64,000 nt of DNA from Diplolepis rosae (taxonomy: Eukaryota; Arthropoda; Insecta; Hymenoptera; Diplolepididae): positions 8,850,501-8,914,500 of the forward strand of contig JAPYXD010000701.1 of NCBI GenBank assembly GCA_030998225.1. The letters are read 5' to 3'. Each line of letters begins with the position of its first letter. The stretch's first letter is position 1. A model generated the notes under the pieces. It did no database searches, was not told where the DNA came from, and saw only the letters and a program-made list of their open reading frames with translations. The translations under genes were made by a program, and so were the position numbers. Below are positions 24,191 to 34,481 of the stretch, piece after piece.

Positions 24191-24449
24191 GAAAGCGTTC
24201 CTTTTTTCACAGAAAATTTCTTCAAGAAATAAACTTAAATGTATGCGAAGAGCACAAGACCGAGCGCGAAGCGCGAGGTCCAGGAAGAACGGAGCGCGAA
24301 GGGCGACGATCAAATCGCGCGCCCTATGCGCGCTCAAACTTGCGAGCGAAGGGAGCTGCGCGCCATGAGAATGTGCCCGCGAAGCGGGCAGATTTTTTTA
24401 TGTGTAATTGATCCATGCTATAACCAATTCTAGGTGCTGATGAAAAAAA

Positions 24450-25075
24450 AACATTATTTTCTTCACTTACAATACCTTTTCAATTTATTCTATCTCTATA
24501 TATGTATTTATGGTTATTATAAGTTGCCAGAATGCTCTATTCTCGAATTTCAACCCTTTTAGATGGCTTCAGGCGTTTCCATGCTTTGAGTGTAATCAAT
24601 ATATAGATACAAGTAATATTCGAAGCACTTTGACCAGTACGTGGTCTATTGCAGATACAAACTACGAACTGAAACTACTAAAACATTCTTCTTGACATAA
24701 TTTAAAACAGAATTCTCCTAGAATTCACAAGGCAATTCTACTCTGTAGAGCTCCCCTGCAACGGAATTAATCAAACATTGTTCTGAAACTTTCTTTATAT
24801 CATTCATATATAAATTTTAATGTTCATACAATTCGCACAAAAATTCCCAATTTTTAACAACTTTTGAAAAATAATTTTTAAACCCTTCTCTCTTCACGCA
24901 TAAAAAGTTATTTCTTTGAGAAAAAGTGTTTCATTTACTTTGAATTATATAATTAATAAGCATTAATTTCTTCTCAAAACTACTTGAAGAATACATTTTT
25001 ATGTCTGACTAATTTAATTCTAAGTAATTTCATATGAAGTTTGTTAAATTGAATTTTCCCCAATCTTCAAGATTA
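24450..25075. other. AT-rich DNA, nothing recognised
   Basis: No repeats or coding frames that can be supported. Confidence 0.45.
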
Positions 25076-25079
25076 AAAT

Positions 25080-25990
25080 GGAATGGCAAATTTACCCGAA
25101 TGTATCCTTCGCTTTCCATTTCAGGATATTCCTATGACTTCTTCAATCAAGAAAGTTCTATCCTTCGCATCACAAACTTTCTATCTTTCTTTATCTTCAA
25201 ATTATACATATCTATCTTTTTATATCTTTTATAATTCCAATCGTTTTTCATCTGTTTTAAATTCATTAACACAATTTTAATTTTCAATTTCTAGCTTTCT
25301 ATCCAAGTATATCGATTTTATCGTAATTTTAATCCTTTTTTATCCTTTCTTTATTCTAAGAAACTCTAAAATTTTGAACATGAATCTTTCTATTCACCTC
25401 TATCTTTAACTTATACACGTCTATCTTCTTGTATCCGTTTATGCGTATATTTTCCAACCTCTATCATTATATTCAAGTCTATCTTCTGTCCATTCTTTTC
25501 CATCCTTTTCTATTTCTTCTTTAATCTATAAAACTATTCTCTTGAATATCCATCAGTATATGGCTTGGAATAGATAGAAAGATATATTTAGATATAGAAA
25601 AATAAGGATTGAAAAAGGTAGACACAGTATGAAAGTCATAAAGCGATAGAAAAGGAGTGATATGAAAAAAGACACAATAATAGATTTCATAAGAGATAGG
25701 AAAAAAATTGAAATAAATAGGAGAAGAATTAACTTGGATGAAAATAGACAGATTGAGAAAGATAGACATAACAATATTGAGGTAGAAAAAGAGAAATATT
25801 TTTGTGCCCTAAAAATTGACTTAAGAATAAAAAACGATAGATACTATTGAAAACGTCGGATAGGGTCAGATATAAAGATAGATATTCCTTGATATAGCAG
25901 GTAAACTCATGGATAAAAAACAAAAGATCCTAGTAAACATAGCGTATGAATAATAAGAAATGATAGCGTTCGTAATGTGTGAAAATCTAT
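25080..25990. repeat. Degenerate TATCTTTCTATC / GATAGAAAGATA region with strand switch
   Basis: From about 25080 to 25545 the plus strand is rich in pyrimidine motifs such as CTATCTTT and TATCTTCTT. From about 25570 to 25900 it switches to the complementary GATAGAAAGATA and GATAGA motifs, and CTATCTTTTTCTATC returns near 25990. This looks like an old, highly degenerate long inverted or simple-sequence repeat. The overlapping minus-strand frames (25521-25923) are Phe/Ser/Leu/Tyr-rich readings of it. Confidence 0.55.
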
Positions 25991-26099
25991 CTTTTTCTAT
26001 CTAGAAATGTATATTCCCTTATTTCATTTTCTGTTACAAGAGGAAGTTATGAATATTTTACTAGTGTCTATGATTTTTAAAATGTCTCAATTATTCTAA

Positions 26100-26690
26100 A
26101 ATAATTCCCATTTGAAAAGATTTTTTTCATTTAAAACGTCTTTTTGAAAGCAGTTGAAACATGGTTAAATTCACTATTCTCTCTAGCATTTGTCTGAGAC
26201 TATTGCGATTCTGTCGGTCACGTAGCAAGTTTACGAAAATCACGAACTTTTAATTCGCTTTAAATTCTTTTCCTTGCTATCCATTCCCTCGCAATTAAGG
26301 AGCTTTCACGCGTACCAAGCGGTCGTTCATGGCGGTTTTTCTCAGTGAGAAACGCTATTTCCGCATCATTCTACCTCGTTGCCTCACAAAATGCTCACTC
26401 TTAACAGCGCGTCGACGCATGCATTTTATTTTCTACCGGTTTATTTATACTAAAGCTACCAACATGCCTATGCTCCCATAATATCAGGCAAAAAGACTAT
26501 AAATATAAGGGCTTGATAAAAAAGGAAAGTCTCGAATAAAAAGGGAAAATGAGTCAGAAAAATGGCTCTATAAATACGATACATGACATTTTAAAGCTCT
26601 CAAACGCTGAGAGAAAGAACTGATATTGGAGTCTATGGATAAACTATACTACGTGACAAAATTCCTGTAAAAGTTCCTGTAAGATGACTT
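26100..26690. other. Less AT-rich unique segment
   Basis: 26190-26480 (around GCGTACCAAGCGGTCGTTC and ACAGCGCGTCGACGCATGC) has more CpG-containing words than its surroundings and no copy elsewhere in the window. No open frame of note. It is possibly host regulatory DNA. Confidence 0.3.
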
Positions 26691-26694
26691 TTGT

Positions 26695-27345
26695 AGATTA
26701 AAAAATCTGCTTGAAAATCTTACTAAATTTTTTATTGATTTCAAATGAGAAAAGAAATTCTGAGTACTCAAGGCTCAATCGGCCTTAAGGAATATACTCT
26801 CATCGTAATATTCACGCTTCGCGCTCGATTGTTATAATATATCTATTAGTCACACTTACATTTAAAAATAGAATAACAATTGTTTCATATCTCACATTGT
26901 TTTGCTTTAAGATGGAAGTGTTTATTTTTAATTAAATTCTCCACGTCAAAAACAAAAAATTATTTGTTTTTATTAAAAAATTGCCTGAAGTGAATTTCTA
27001 GATCTTCTTGAGGCAAACAATTTTGTTTCTTAACATTTTTGTTCGAATTCCGCGTAGAAGAGAGTTCTATATTTTTAATATTTTTCATTAATAAACAAAA
27101 TATATGACTCCTGTGAAAAAATGGTCAACAATGAAGTTGTAGATCTTTTTGAAATAAAGAATATTGTTTTTCAACAGTTTTTTCGTTATATCCTGCAGAG
27201 ATTTGGTGCAAAATGGTACTTTTCATTTTTGATAATTTTTTTTTAATATTATCCAATCCGATAATTCATTCAAAAGTTATCGTGCTTCAGATTTCATTAT
27301 TGTGGAAACTTGTAAAAAATGTTACACTCAGCTGTAGTTATCAAT
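26695..27345 (-). repeat. GK repeat family, inverted fragment F
   Basis: The segment 26695-26870 matches the inverted 3' part of the family (TTGATTTCAAATG, GGCCTTAAGG, CACGCTTCGCGCTCGAT). Similarity becomes weak toward 27345. It abuts copy B head to head, giving an inverted arrangement. Confidence 0.55.
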
Positions 27346-28689
27346 ACATTTTTCAGTGAAATTTTCATCAAATCTTTACGTTTTGAGACCCCCTGAGTCA
27401 GAAAAAATGGTTTTTACGAAAGTGTCTGTCTGTCTGTAGTAGGTCGTGTGTGGCATAACTCTCGATAGAATGATCAGATTGAATTGAGTTTCGGCATACT
27501 TTACTGGAGCTAGAAAAGTAAAGACAAGTTCGTTAACCAGCCAAATCCGACAGAATTGTCAAAATAGGGGCATTTTTTATGTTTTTGAAAAACTTTATAA
27601 AAAAATCCAAAATTTTAATACTGGTTTCTGATAGTTCTCACAAATTTCTACTAAATATCCTAATCGAATTTTTCGATTCAACTAAAATTAGGGAACTTAC
27701 TGTATGGTAAAAAATGAAAAAGTCAGTATCTAAATTCCATTCTTCAGTTTTTATACAAAATTTTTTATTACATAAAGATCTACAAGTTTAAATCGCAATA
27801 TCTTTCCATAAGATGTATATTTTTCTTTTTAATTTGAAAAAAGACTATTTAAAATCCAAAATTCAATTTTTTAACAATAATATGTGAAATACGAAAAAAA
27901 TATAAGTTTTCAAAATTCTTCGTGTCAATAAGATCAACAATTTTTATCTCACATACTTTCTAATAAAACGTGCATTTTTCATTTTAATTTTGAACAATAC
28001 GAATAAAATAAAAAATTCCATTATTTAAACAAAATATGCGACATACGAAAAAAACGATGAGATGGAAATTATTTACATGAATGAGGTCTACAAATTCTCA
28101 TTCGTCCACTTTTTAATGAGATGAATATTTTATGTATCGATTTTTAAAAACACTATTGACAATAAAAATTTACATTTTTTAAACATAATATGTGCGATAC
28201 GATGTAAGCGATGAAATACAAAATCTTGTACTAAAATAAAGTCTACAATTGTTTTTTCCTATTGAGATATTTGAAAGAAAATAAATTATTTTAATCATGT
28301 AATTTATTAGAAAGTTACAGAAATTTGTATAGAAAATCGAGCGCGAGTGTCATGATGAAAATGTGTTTCTTAAGGCCTATAGAGCCTTAAGTAAATTTAA
28401 TTTACGTTTTCATTTGAAATCAAAAACAAATTTAGTAACTTTGAGAAAATGTAATTCACATCTACAATATTATAAAATCGACTTGAGCATCAGTATCAAA
28501 TTATAAGAAATAAACTTAAATGTATACTTTAATGTATTTTTTAGTAGTCAATTTATAAATATTCAATTTTTGATACAAATATAACTTAATACAGACGGTC
28601 ATATTTTTTAACGGTTTGTTTTGAAAATAAATTATAATATAGGGACAAAAAATAAAATGGTTGCCGAGCTTCGCCTGAAATCAGTTCTA

Positions 28690-30779
28690 CACTGAGAAAA
28701 AAATGCTATTGAATCAATAGCATTTCTTTCCAAAAGCATGTATATCACGGATTCAAATCAATATGCTATAGAATTAGTAAAATATTGATTGGTTCTTGTA
28801 GTATATTTTTATGAATTCATAGTATAAGGTAATGGAACCAATACTCGATCAGCATCCGTCTAGGTTACAGAAAACGACCTTCCAAAGCATTAGAGTAATA
28901 AATTAAACTTTTGTATATAAGGTAATGGAACCAATACTCGATCAGCATCCATGTAGGTTACGGAAAAATACCTTTCAAAGTGTATAGCATTAGAGTAATA
29001 AATTAAACTTTTGTGTATATATTGTAGAAAAAGGTTTTTTTATCGAATTCCAGACGCAGAAAATTTTTTTGTGTCGTTTTGTAAATGAATTAGGCGTTTT
29101 TAAAACATTACTTTTGGGTACCAATACTCGATCACTGAAAACCCCGCGAAACCAGTAGTCGATCAGCAAGGGACCAATAGTCGATCATGTCATTTGTGAT
29201 CAGATGTTTTACAGAGAGTAAAGTTTTTCTTTTCTGATCTTCACCATCTGCAAATGATTATTTTATTAATGTAGTATGTACTGTAACTCATAGTTAAATT
29301 TAAAATATAGGTCACTGTGAAAGTATATATGCACATCAAAACAATCATATAACCTCAAAAACATACATACAAAAATTAAAGCATTTATGTGAAAATTTTT
29401 GAAAAATATCACTTCTTTTATAGTTTTCACTAATCGAGCACTATAAAATTTCGAGCAGAAGTTAAAAAACTCATTTTTAAGAATTAAAAAAACGAACACA
29501 GCATCGCGGTAGGCTGATCGACTTTTGGTTCCCCTTCGCTTTTTGTATACCAAAAGAAGATCAGCGTTTTTTACATATTTAATCAAATTTTTGATTATAA
29601 TTACTGTCTGTAATAATAGGAAATGCCTTCATAGGCCTGGTAATGCCTTCTCTCACGCGATTTTTCCAACTTTTCCCTGATTATCGTCGAACTTAGCACG
29701 GACACATGAGAGTTGGCAGCACCACTGATCGACGGCGCAGGCGACTGTAACGCACGAAATTCAACGAGCGCGTAGGGGAAATATTTTTCTCATACACTAT
29801 GTTATATTTTTGAATAATAATTGGGCAGTATAATATTGTTAAGTATTTTTTTTAAATGTTACAATTTTTTTGCAGTATTTTGCTCTTTTGAATTCATAAT
29901 AAACATGAATTCATACCGAAGTGATCGAGTATTTGTTACTGATAGAGTTTTGGTTCCATTACCTTATATTGTAGAAAAAGGTTTTGTTTATCGAATTCCA
30001 GAAGTAAAAAATTTTTTTTGTGACGTTTTGTAAATGAATTAGGCGTTTTTAAAACATTACTTTTGGGTACCAATACTCGATCACCGAAAACCCCGCGAAA
30101 CCAGTAGTCGATCAAGTCATTTGTTACATAACCTCAAAAACATACATGCAAAAATTAAAGCATTTATGTGAAAATTTTTGAAAAATATCACTTCTCTTAG
30201 TTTTTACTAATCGAGCACCATAAAATTTCGACCAAAAGTTAAAAAACTCACTTTTAAGAATAAAAAAAAACGAACACAGCATTGCGGTAGGCTGATCGAC
30301 TTTTGGTTCCCCTTCGCTTTTTGTATACCAAAAGACGATCAGCATTTTTACATATTCAATCAAATTTATGATTATTATTACCTCTCTGTAATAATAGTAA
30401 AAGCTTTCATAGGTCTGGTAATGCCTTCTCTCATGCGATTTTTCCAACTTTTCCCTGATTATCGTCCAACTTAGCTCGGACACATGCGAGTCGGCGGCAC
30501 CACTGACCAACGGCGCAGGCGGCTGTAACGCACGAAATTCAACGAGCGCGTAGGGGAAATATTTTTCTCCTACACTATGTTATATTTTTGAATAATAATT
30601 GGGCAGTATAATATTGTTAAATATTTTCTTTAAATGTTACAATTTTTTTGCAGTATTTTGCATTTTTGAATTCATAATAAACATGATTTCATACCGAAGT
30701 GATCGAGTATTGGTTACTGATCGAGTATTGGTTCCATTACCTTACATGCTTTTGATTCAATAGCATTTTTTTCTCAGTG
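28690..30779. mobile_element. CACTGAGAAAA MITE interrupted by a second element
   Basis: Same family as 5191-5382 but opened by the insertion at 28827-30742. TA duplications lie at 28688-28689 and 30780-30781. The inverted GK copy at 40.3 kb has the uninterrupted site (TTC-TA-GATAAGC), which proves the target and the TA duplication. Confidence 0.88.
28827..30742. mobile_element. 1916-bp AGGTAATGGAACC element with internal duplication
   Basis: The 26-bp inverted ends begin AGGTAATGGAACCAATACTC and include GATCAG. They sit in TA duplications (28825-28826, 30743-30744) inside the MITE; the intact MITE at 5.2 kb shows the empty site AGTATACATGC. A ~91-bp left-end tandem duplication (28827, 28917) and a ~947-bp internal tandem duplication (landmark TATTGTAGAAAAAGG at 29020 and 29967) are visible. 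An inner right end (GGTTCCATTACCT) lies near 29951-29963. The frames at 29266-29586 and 30124-30510 (minus) are paralogous readings of the duplication without known motifs. Confidence 0.85.
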
Positions 30780-30886
30780 TAGATAAGCTAATAGGTAAAT
30801 TTCTTCTCAGTAGCTCGACATTGAACTCGTTCAAGAAGGAAATTAGAGGACTGCGGAGCCTCGACGACTGAAATAAGCCGTCAAAA

Positions 30887-31350
30887 AACATTGAGATGGA
30901 AAATTATTTGCCTAAATGGGATCTACAAATTCTCAGTAGGACAGTTTTTGACAAGATGTATATTTTATGTTTTGGTTTTAAAAAAACACTATTGAAAATC
31001 AAAAATTCCATTTTTTAACTAAAATATGTGAGATACACTCAAAATAAGCGTTAAAATAAAAAATCTTTTACTTAGAAACAGTCTACGACTTTTTTTCCTT
31101 TTTGAGATATTTGGAAGAAGATACATTTCTTTTCATTATGTAAATTATTAAAAAGTTACAGAAATGTATACAGAAAGTCGAGCGCGAGTTATGAGAATGT
31201 ACTTCTTAAGGCTGACAGAGCCTTAAGTAAATTTAATTTCCGTTTTCATTTGAAATCAAAAACAAATTTAGTAACTTTGAGAAAATGTAATTCACATCTT
31301 CAATATAATAAAATCGAATTGAGCTTCAGTATAAAATTACAATGAATTAT
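30887..31350 (+). repeat. GK repeat family, fragment C
   Basis: It enters the family abruptly at AACATTGAGATGGAAAATTA and runs through TCGAGCGCGAGTTATGAGAATG and GCTGACAGAGCCTTAAG, then fades after AGCTTCAGTATAAAATTAC. Confidence 0.7.
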
Positions 31351-31354
31351 ATGT

Positions 31355-31860
31355 ATATTTGGTCACGAAGCTAATCCATGACCTAAATGAACAATAATTA
31401 TCAAGGAATCAAAATATCAGAGCTTATAAATGACAGACGATTTGACTAATCAATGAGATGGAGATACAAATAGTATTATTGGTTTTCTACTTTTCCAAGA
31501 AATGTTTTATTTGAACAATTCCGCTCTAAATTGATTGATATAATATCCAAAAAAATAGTATATACAAAAAGTAATTCATCTTGAGATTTAAAAAAGTTTC
31601 ACGACTGCATGAAAATTATTTAACGTAGAATTAAAAATAAATTTTATCTGTATCTTTCCTAATATATTAAACCTACGAAAACGCTAGTGAAATGAAATAT
31701 ACCATACAAATTATTTTTTCTATTAGCGGGTCATAAAGTGAAATTTATTGTCCCGTGCGGGACAAACAAATACATTTTCTGACCCCCTAGTAGAAAAAAT
31801 AATAGTATTGGACACGGGTAAAACACTAACTTTACTCGTGTGGCTGTTACCCTTGCTTTG
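31355..31860. other. AT-rich DNA with a diverged single copy of the 479-bp repeat
   Basis: 31722-31800 (GGGTCATAAAGTG, GTGCGGGACAAACAAAT, TGACCCCCTAGTAG) resembles the tandem units at 13.3-15.4 kb. The rest shows nothing. Confidence 0.5.
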
Positions 31861-31863
31861 CTA

Positions 31864-32054
31864 CACGGAGAAAAATGGAGATTAAAAGAATATGAATGAT
31901 TACTTAAAACCAGGAATAATTTCCAAATGAGAAAAGAGAGTTTTACGCAGTTTGGGAATGAGTTCTGCACTGTTTAGTACTCTTTTTTCTTTATTAGTAA
32001 TCATTTCTATTTTTTAGAAATCGTTGATATTCTTATGATCTCCATTTTTCCGTG
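31864..32054. mobile_element. 191-bp MITE with CACGGAGAAAAATGG ends
   Basis: Inverted ends CACGGAGAAAAATGGAGAT and CACGGAAAAATGGAGAT lie between TA dinucleotides (31862-31863, 32055-32056). The inner parts (AAGAATAT and TGATT) are also inverted. Confidence 0.75.
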
Positions 32055-32329
32055 TAGGGCATCATTCTTCACACTCGAAAAATAATTTTTTTTTCCCTAG
32101 TTGCACAATATACTATTTATTCAAATTTCAAAGATCCAAAAGTTCACCACCCGATATATTCAAGTTATATCAAGCAGACACATATATCTTCAGATATTAT
32201 ACTTATAGGTATACTTACTGAATTTAACATTTGAATATTTCAGAGTTTCAACTTTTGAGTATCCAAGATGTTAAATCTGAAAATCCTTATTTCTCTGTAT
32301 TTATGCTTTTCTCTACTTGCAGTAATATC

Positions 32330-32770
32330 ATTATTTTTTCCGAAATCGTCACCGAGACAAGCGAGCCTGATTTTACCGTTTAATCCACGGGAAATTAAAA
32401 ATTCCACTTGTCTGTGAAGCGAAAAAAAGAGAAGATTTAACGCGCCGTATACACTAGACCTAGAACGACGACAACGCAGACTTCAAACTAGAGAGTTGGT
32501 ATTGGTGATTGCCGGAGGCGGACATATGGCGTGCAGAAATTGAGAGCCATAAGACCCGGACAACTTTGCGAAAGTTTCCTGGAATTTCTGTGCAAATGCC
32601 GCGTGGCGCGTCGCTTATTCCAGAAATTGATGCTCCAATGAACCCTGCGAGGGTGTGAGTTAAAGAAGAGGCTGAGGTTGCTCGAAAGTTAGTACTTCCC
32701 TTTCTCAACGAAATTTCATTTATATCAAATCCTCGAAGAGCTGTCATGGTATCCATTTCGTAATATTAAT
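32330..32770 (-). CDS. Less AT-rich island with an unrecognised 98-codon frame (32460-32756)
   Basis: This is among the least AT-rich stretches of the window. The minus-strand frame from ATG at 32756 gives a balanced peptide (MDTMTALRGFDINEISLRKG...) with many Ser, Ala, Gly and Arg, unlike the Phe/Ile/Lys noise elsewhere. No known domain is recognised. Upstream and downstream splice sites were not established. It could be an exon of a host gene or conserved noncoding DNA. Confidence 0.25.
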
Positions 32771-32879
32771 TCGACACTTATCTCTATAAAGCGCGAAATC
32801 AAAATAAACTATTGCCAAATGAAGCAATAAATTGAGTTCGAAAACAAAATTACATTCTGGTGTTTGAATGTTTAAGGTA

Positions 32880-33470
32880 CACTCGCAAAAATTAGGTCTC
32901 AGGCAAAAATAGATCATTTTTACATGAGAAAAATTGAAAACACTGAAAAATAATTTTAATAATAAATTTTATTTTTGCCCGAACTTTTTTTCTTATTGCT
33001 TGAAGTGAAATTTTTAAAAATGATGCGATTCTAATTAATCAAGGACCATTTTTTCAGGGAAAAGATTCTTTACAACTTGTCCGTTTCCAATTTATGAAAA
33101 TAGATCTTTCAATGGCTAAAACCTTTGAAAAACAGTTTTCCAAAACAAAATTTTTATAAAGACATTGCTGAATTTGATTATAATGATTCACTCTTGAAAA
33201 TTGAAAACGTTCACGTTGTAGAGAATCTGTTGTCTGAAAAAATGATCTGTGATTCATTAGAATCGCATAATTCTTAAAAATTTAAGTAGAAGAGATGAGA
33301 AAAAGAGTTCGGACAAAAATAAAATTAATTAATAAAATTATCATCCTGTATTCCAAATTTATTTCATGTAAAATAATATTTTCTTTTTTATACGATTCCT
33401 TTGATAATAATATTGCTGTTCTTGAAAGCAAAATTATCTATTTTTGCCTAACGCCTAATTTTCACGAGTG
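32880..33470. mobile_element. 591-bp MITE with CACTCG ends
   Basis: Inverted ends CACTCGCAAAAATTAGG and CACTCGTGAAAATTAGG are followed on both sides by AGGCAAAAATAGAT. TA flanks lie at 32878-32879 and 33471-33472. The interior is partly palindromic (TTTTTAAAAATGATGCGATTCTAAT versus its inverse). A half copy lies at 43490-43700. Confidence 0.78.
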
Positions 33471-33479
33471 TATGGCCTT

Positions 33480-34075
33480 AAGTAGTATAGTCGAGTTTTT
33501 GTCAGACATAGAATACGAAGTAAAGTTTCTGATGGAAATATTCAGTATTTTTCCATAAATTTGAACATCTTCTTCTAATGCTGATACAATATTGACATAT
33601 TTATTTATAATTCAATGTATGTTCTTATTTCAGATTCATTAGGCAAATAAAATTTTATTATCGTAAAAAAATATTGAAACATTACGAGAGAATGTTTACT
33701 CAGAAGATATAAATCAACTGAGATGCTACTTTAAGAGTTTCCTTAATACGAAAATTGAAATATTTAGGAAAATGAAGACTCAAAGTATATATCAATAATA
33801 AGTGTCCCATATAAGGATATGACTTTCAGCGATCGTTGTAAAAATGACGAAGAAGTTCATGAAAATCTTCTTCTCTAGATAGAAAAAATTATGAGTAACC
33901 TCGTTTTATTTTTATCGAATTTCATATTAACGCGTTGAATATTATAGTAGCGCAAAATAATTCCACGCGAGGGTCGAACATATTTAGACATAAATTTACC
34001 TAAATAGGAATTTCAATTGCAGCTGCAGCCAAACATCGACTTAAGTTGAGCCATTTTATGGGAAACTGTGTTAAA
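33480..34075. other. AT-rich DNA, nothing recognised
   Basis: No supported gene or repeat. Confidence 0.45.
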
Positions 34076-34481
34076 AGATTTATACATTCCCATTATAAAT
34101 GAGAAGGTATAAGTTTTATGTGAAAAATAACTTTCGAAATTTTCATCAAATCTTTACGTTTTGAGGCCCCCTGAGTCAGAAAAAACGGTTTTTACCAAAG
34201 TATCTGTCTTCTTGTAGGTCGTATACTCGATAGCTCTTGATAGAATTATCAGATTGAATTTAGTTTTGGCATACTTTATCGAAGCTAAAAAAGTAAGGAC
34301 AAGTTCTTTAAACAGCGACAACCAACAAAAATGTCAAAATAGGAGCATTTTTCGTGATTTTGACAAAAACTTTATTAAAAAATTCAACATTTCAATACTG
34401 GTTTCTGATAGTTCTCATAAATCTCTACTAATTATCCTAATTATAATTTTCGATTAAATTAAAATTAGGAAAGTTACAGTA

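Larger units (their letters stand above)
23592..24223. mobile_element. 632-bp insertion of interleaved inverted repeats with 13-bp target duplication
   Basis: AAGAAATAAACTT occurs at 23579-23591 and 24224-24236, exactly bordering the insertion inside GK copy A; related copies have a single AGAAATAAACTT there. The insert reads X - Y' - X' - Y. X (about 23592-23713) is inverted at about 23925-24053, and Y' (about 23742-23920) is inverted at 24047-24223. Y and Y' each carry a tRNA-like core. A 13-bp target duplication suggests LINE-type retroposition, and the inversion suggests twin priming on a multimeric template. Confidence 0.85.
22312..24405 (+). repeat. GK repeat family, copy A (interrupted at 23592-24223)
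   Basis: Member of a dispersed family with copies at 27.3, 30.9, 34.1, 36.9 and, inverted, 26.7 and 40.0-41.7 kb. Shared landmarks in order are ACATTCTCATCATGGATGAG, CCCCCTGAGTCAGAAAAAA, a TCTG run (22433-22473), a roughly 1-kb AT-rich body, CGAGCGCGAAGCGCGAG with a nearby inverted ATGATGAGAATGT, GAAATAAACTTAAATGTATG, and a CCCGCGAAGCGGG hairpin before a T run. No TIR or transposase is visible and the superfamily is unknown. Frames inside it are not accepted as genes. Confidence 0.75.
28657..30871 (+). pseudogene. Short 40-codon frame of the GK family, split by the nested MITE
   Basis: Copy B keeps the frame that is uninterrupted at 40238-40360 (minus), but the 2.1-kb insertion splits it after about 11 codons. 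It resumes at 30782 and ends with TGA at 30869-30871. Only about two codons differ from the other copy (Ile/Val and Pro/Leu). Function is unknown and translation unproven. Confidence 0.35.
27350..30886 (+). repeat. GK repeat family, copy B (interrupted at 28690-30779)
   Basis: It starts GAAATTTTCATCAAATCTTTACG, then CCCCCTGAGTCAGAAAAAA, a short TCTG run, the AT-rich body and TCGAGCGCGAGTGTCATGATG, reaching TTGCCGAGCTTCGCCTGAAATC. The nested MITE then intervenes and the sequence resumes at GATAAGCTAATAGG (30782). It continues to about 30886, where it changes abruptly into copy C. Confidence 0.75.

Noticed and set aside
24111..24368. 85-codon plus-strand frame with Arg/Ala-rich C-terminus
   Set aside because: It runs through the tRNA-like core and the GCGCGAAGCGCG hairpins of the GK repeat, and the composition is explained by those repeats.
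25521..25923. Phe/Leu/Tyr-rich minus-strand frames as membrane proteins
   Set aside because: They translate the degenerate GATAGAAA-type tract, and hydrophobicity follows from base composition.
28827..30742. Minus-strand frames at 29266-29586 and 30124-30510 as a transposase
   Set aside because: They are readings of the internal duplication, with no catalytic triad or DNA-binding motif, and they differ in frame integrity between the two halves.
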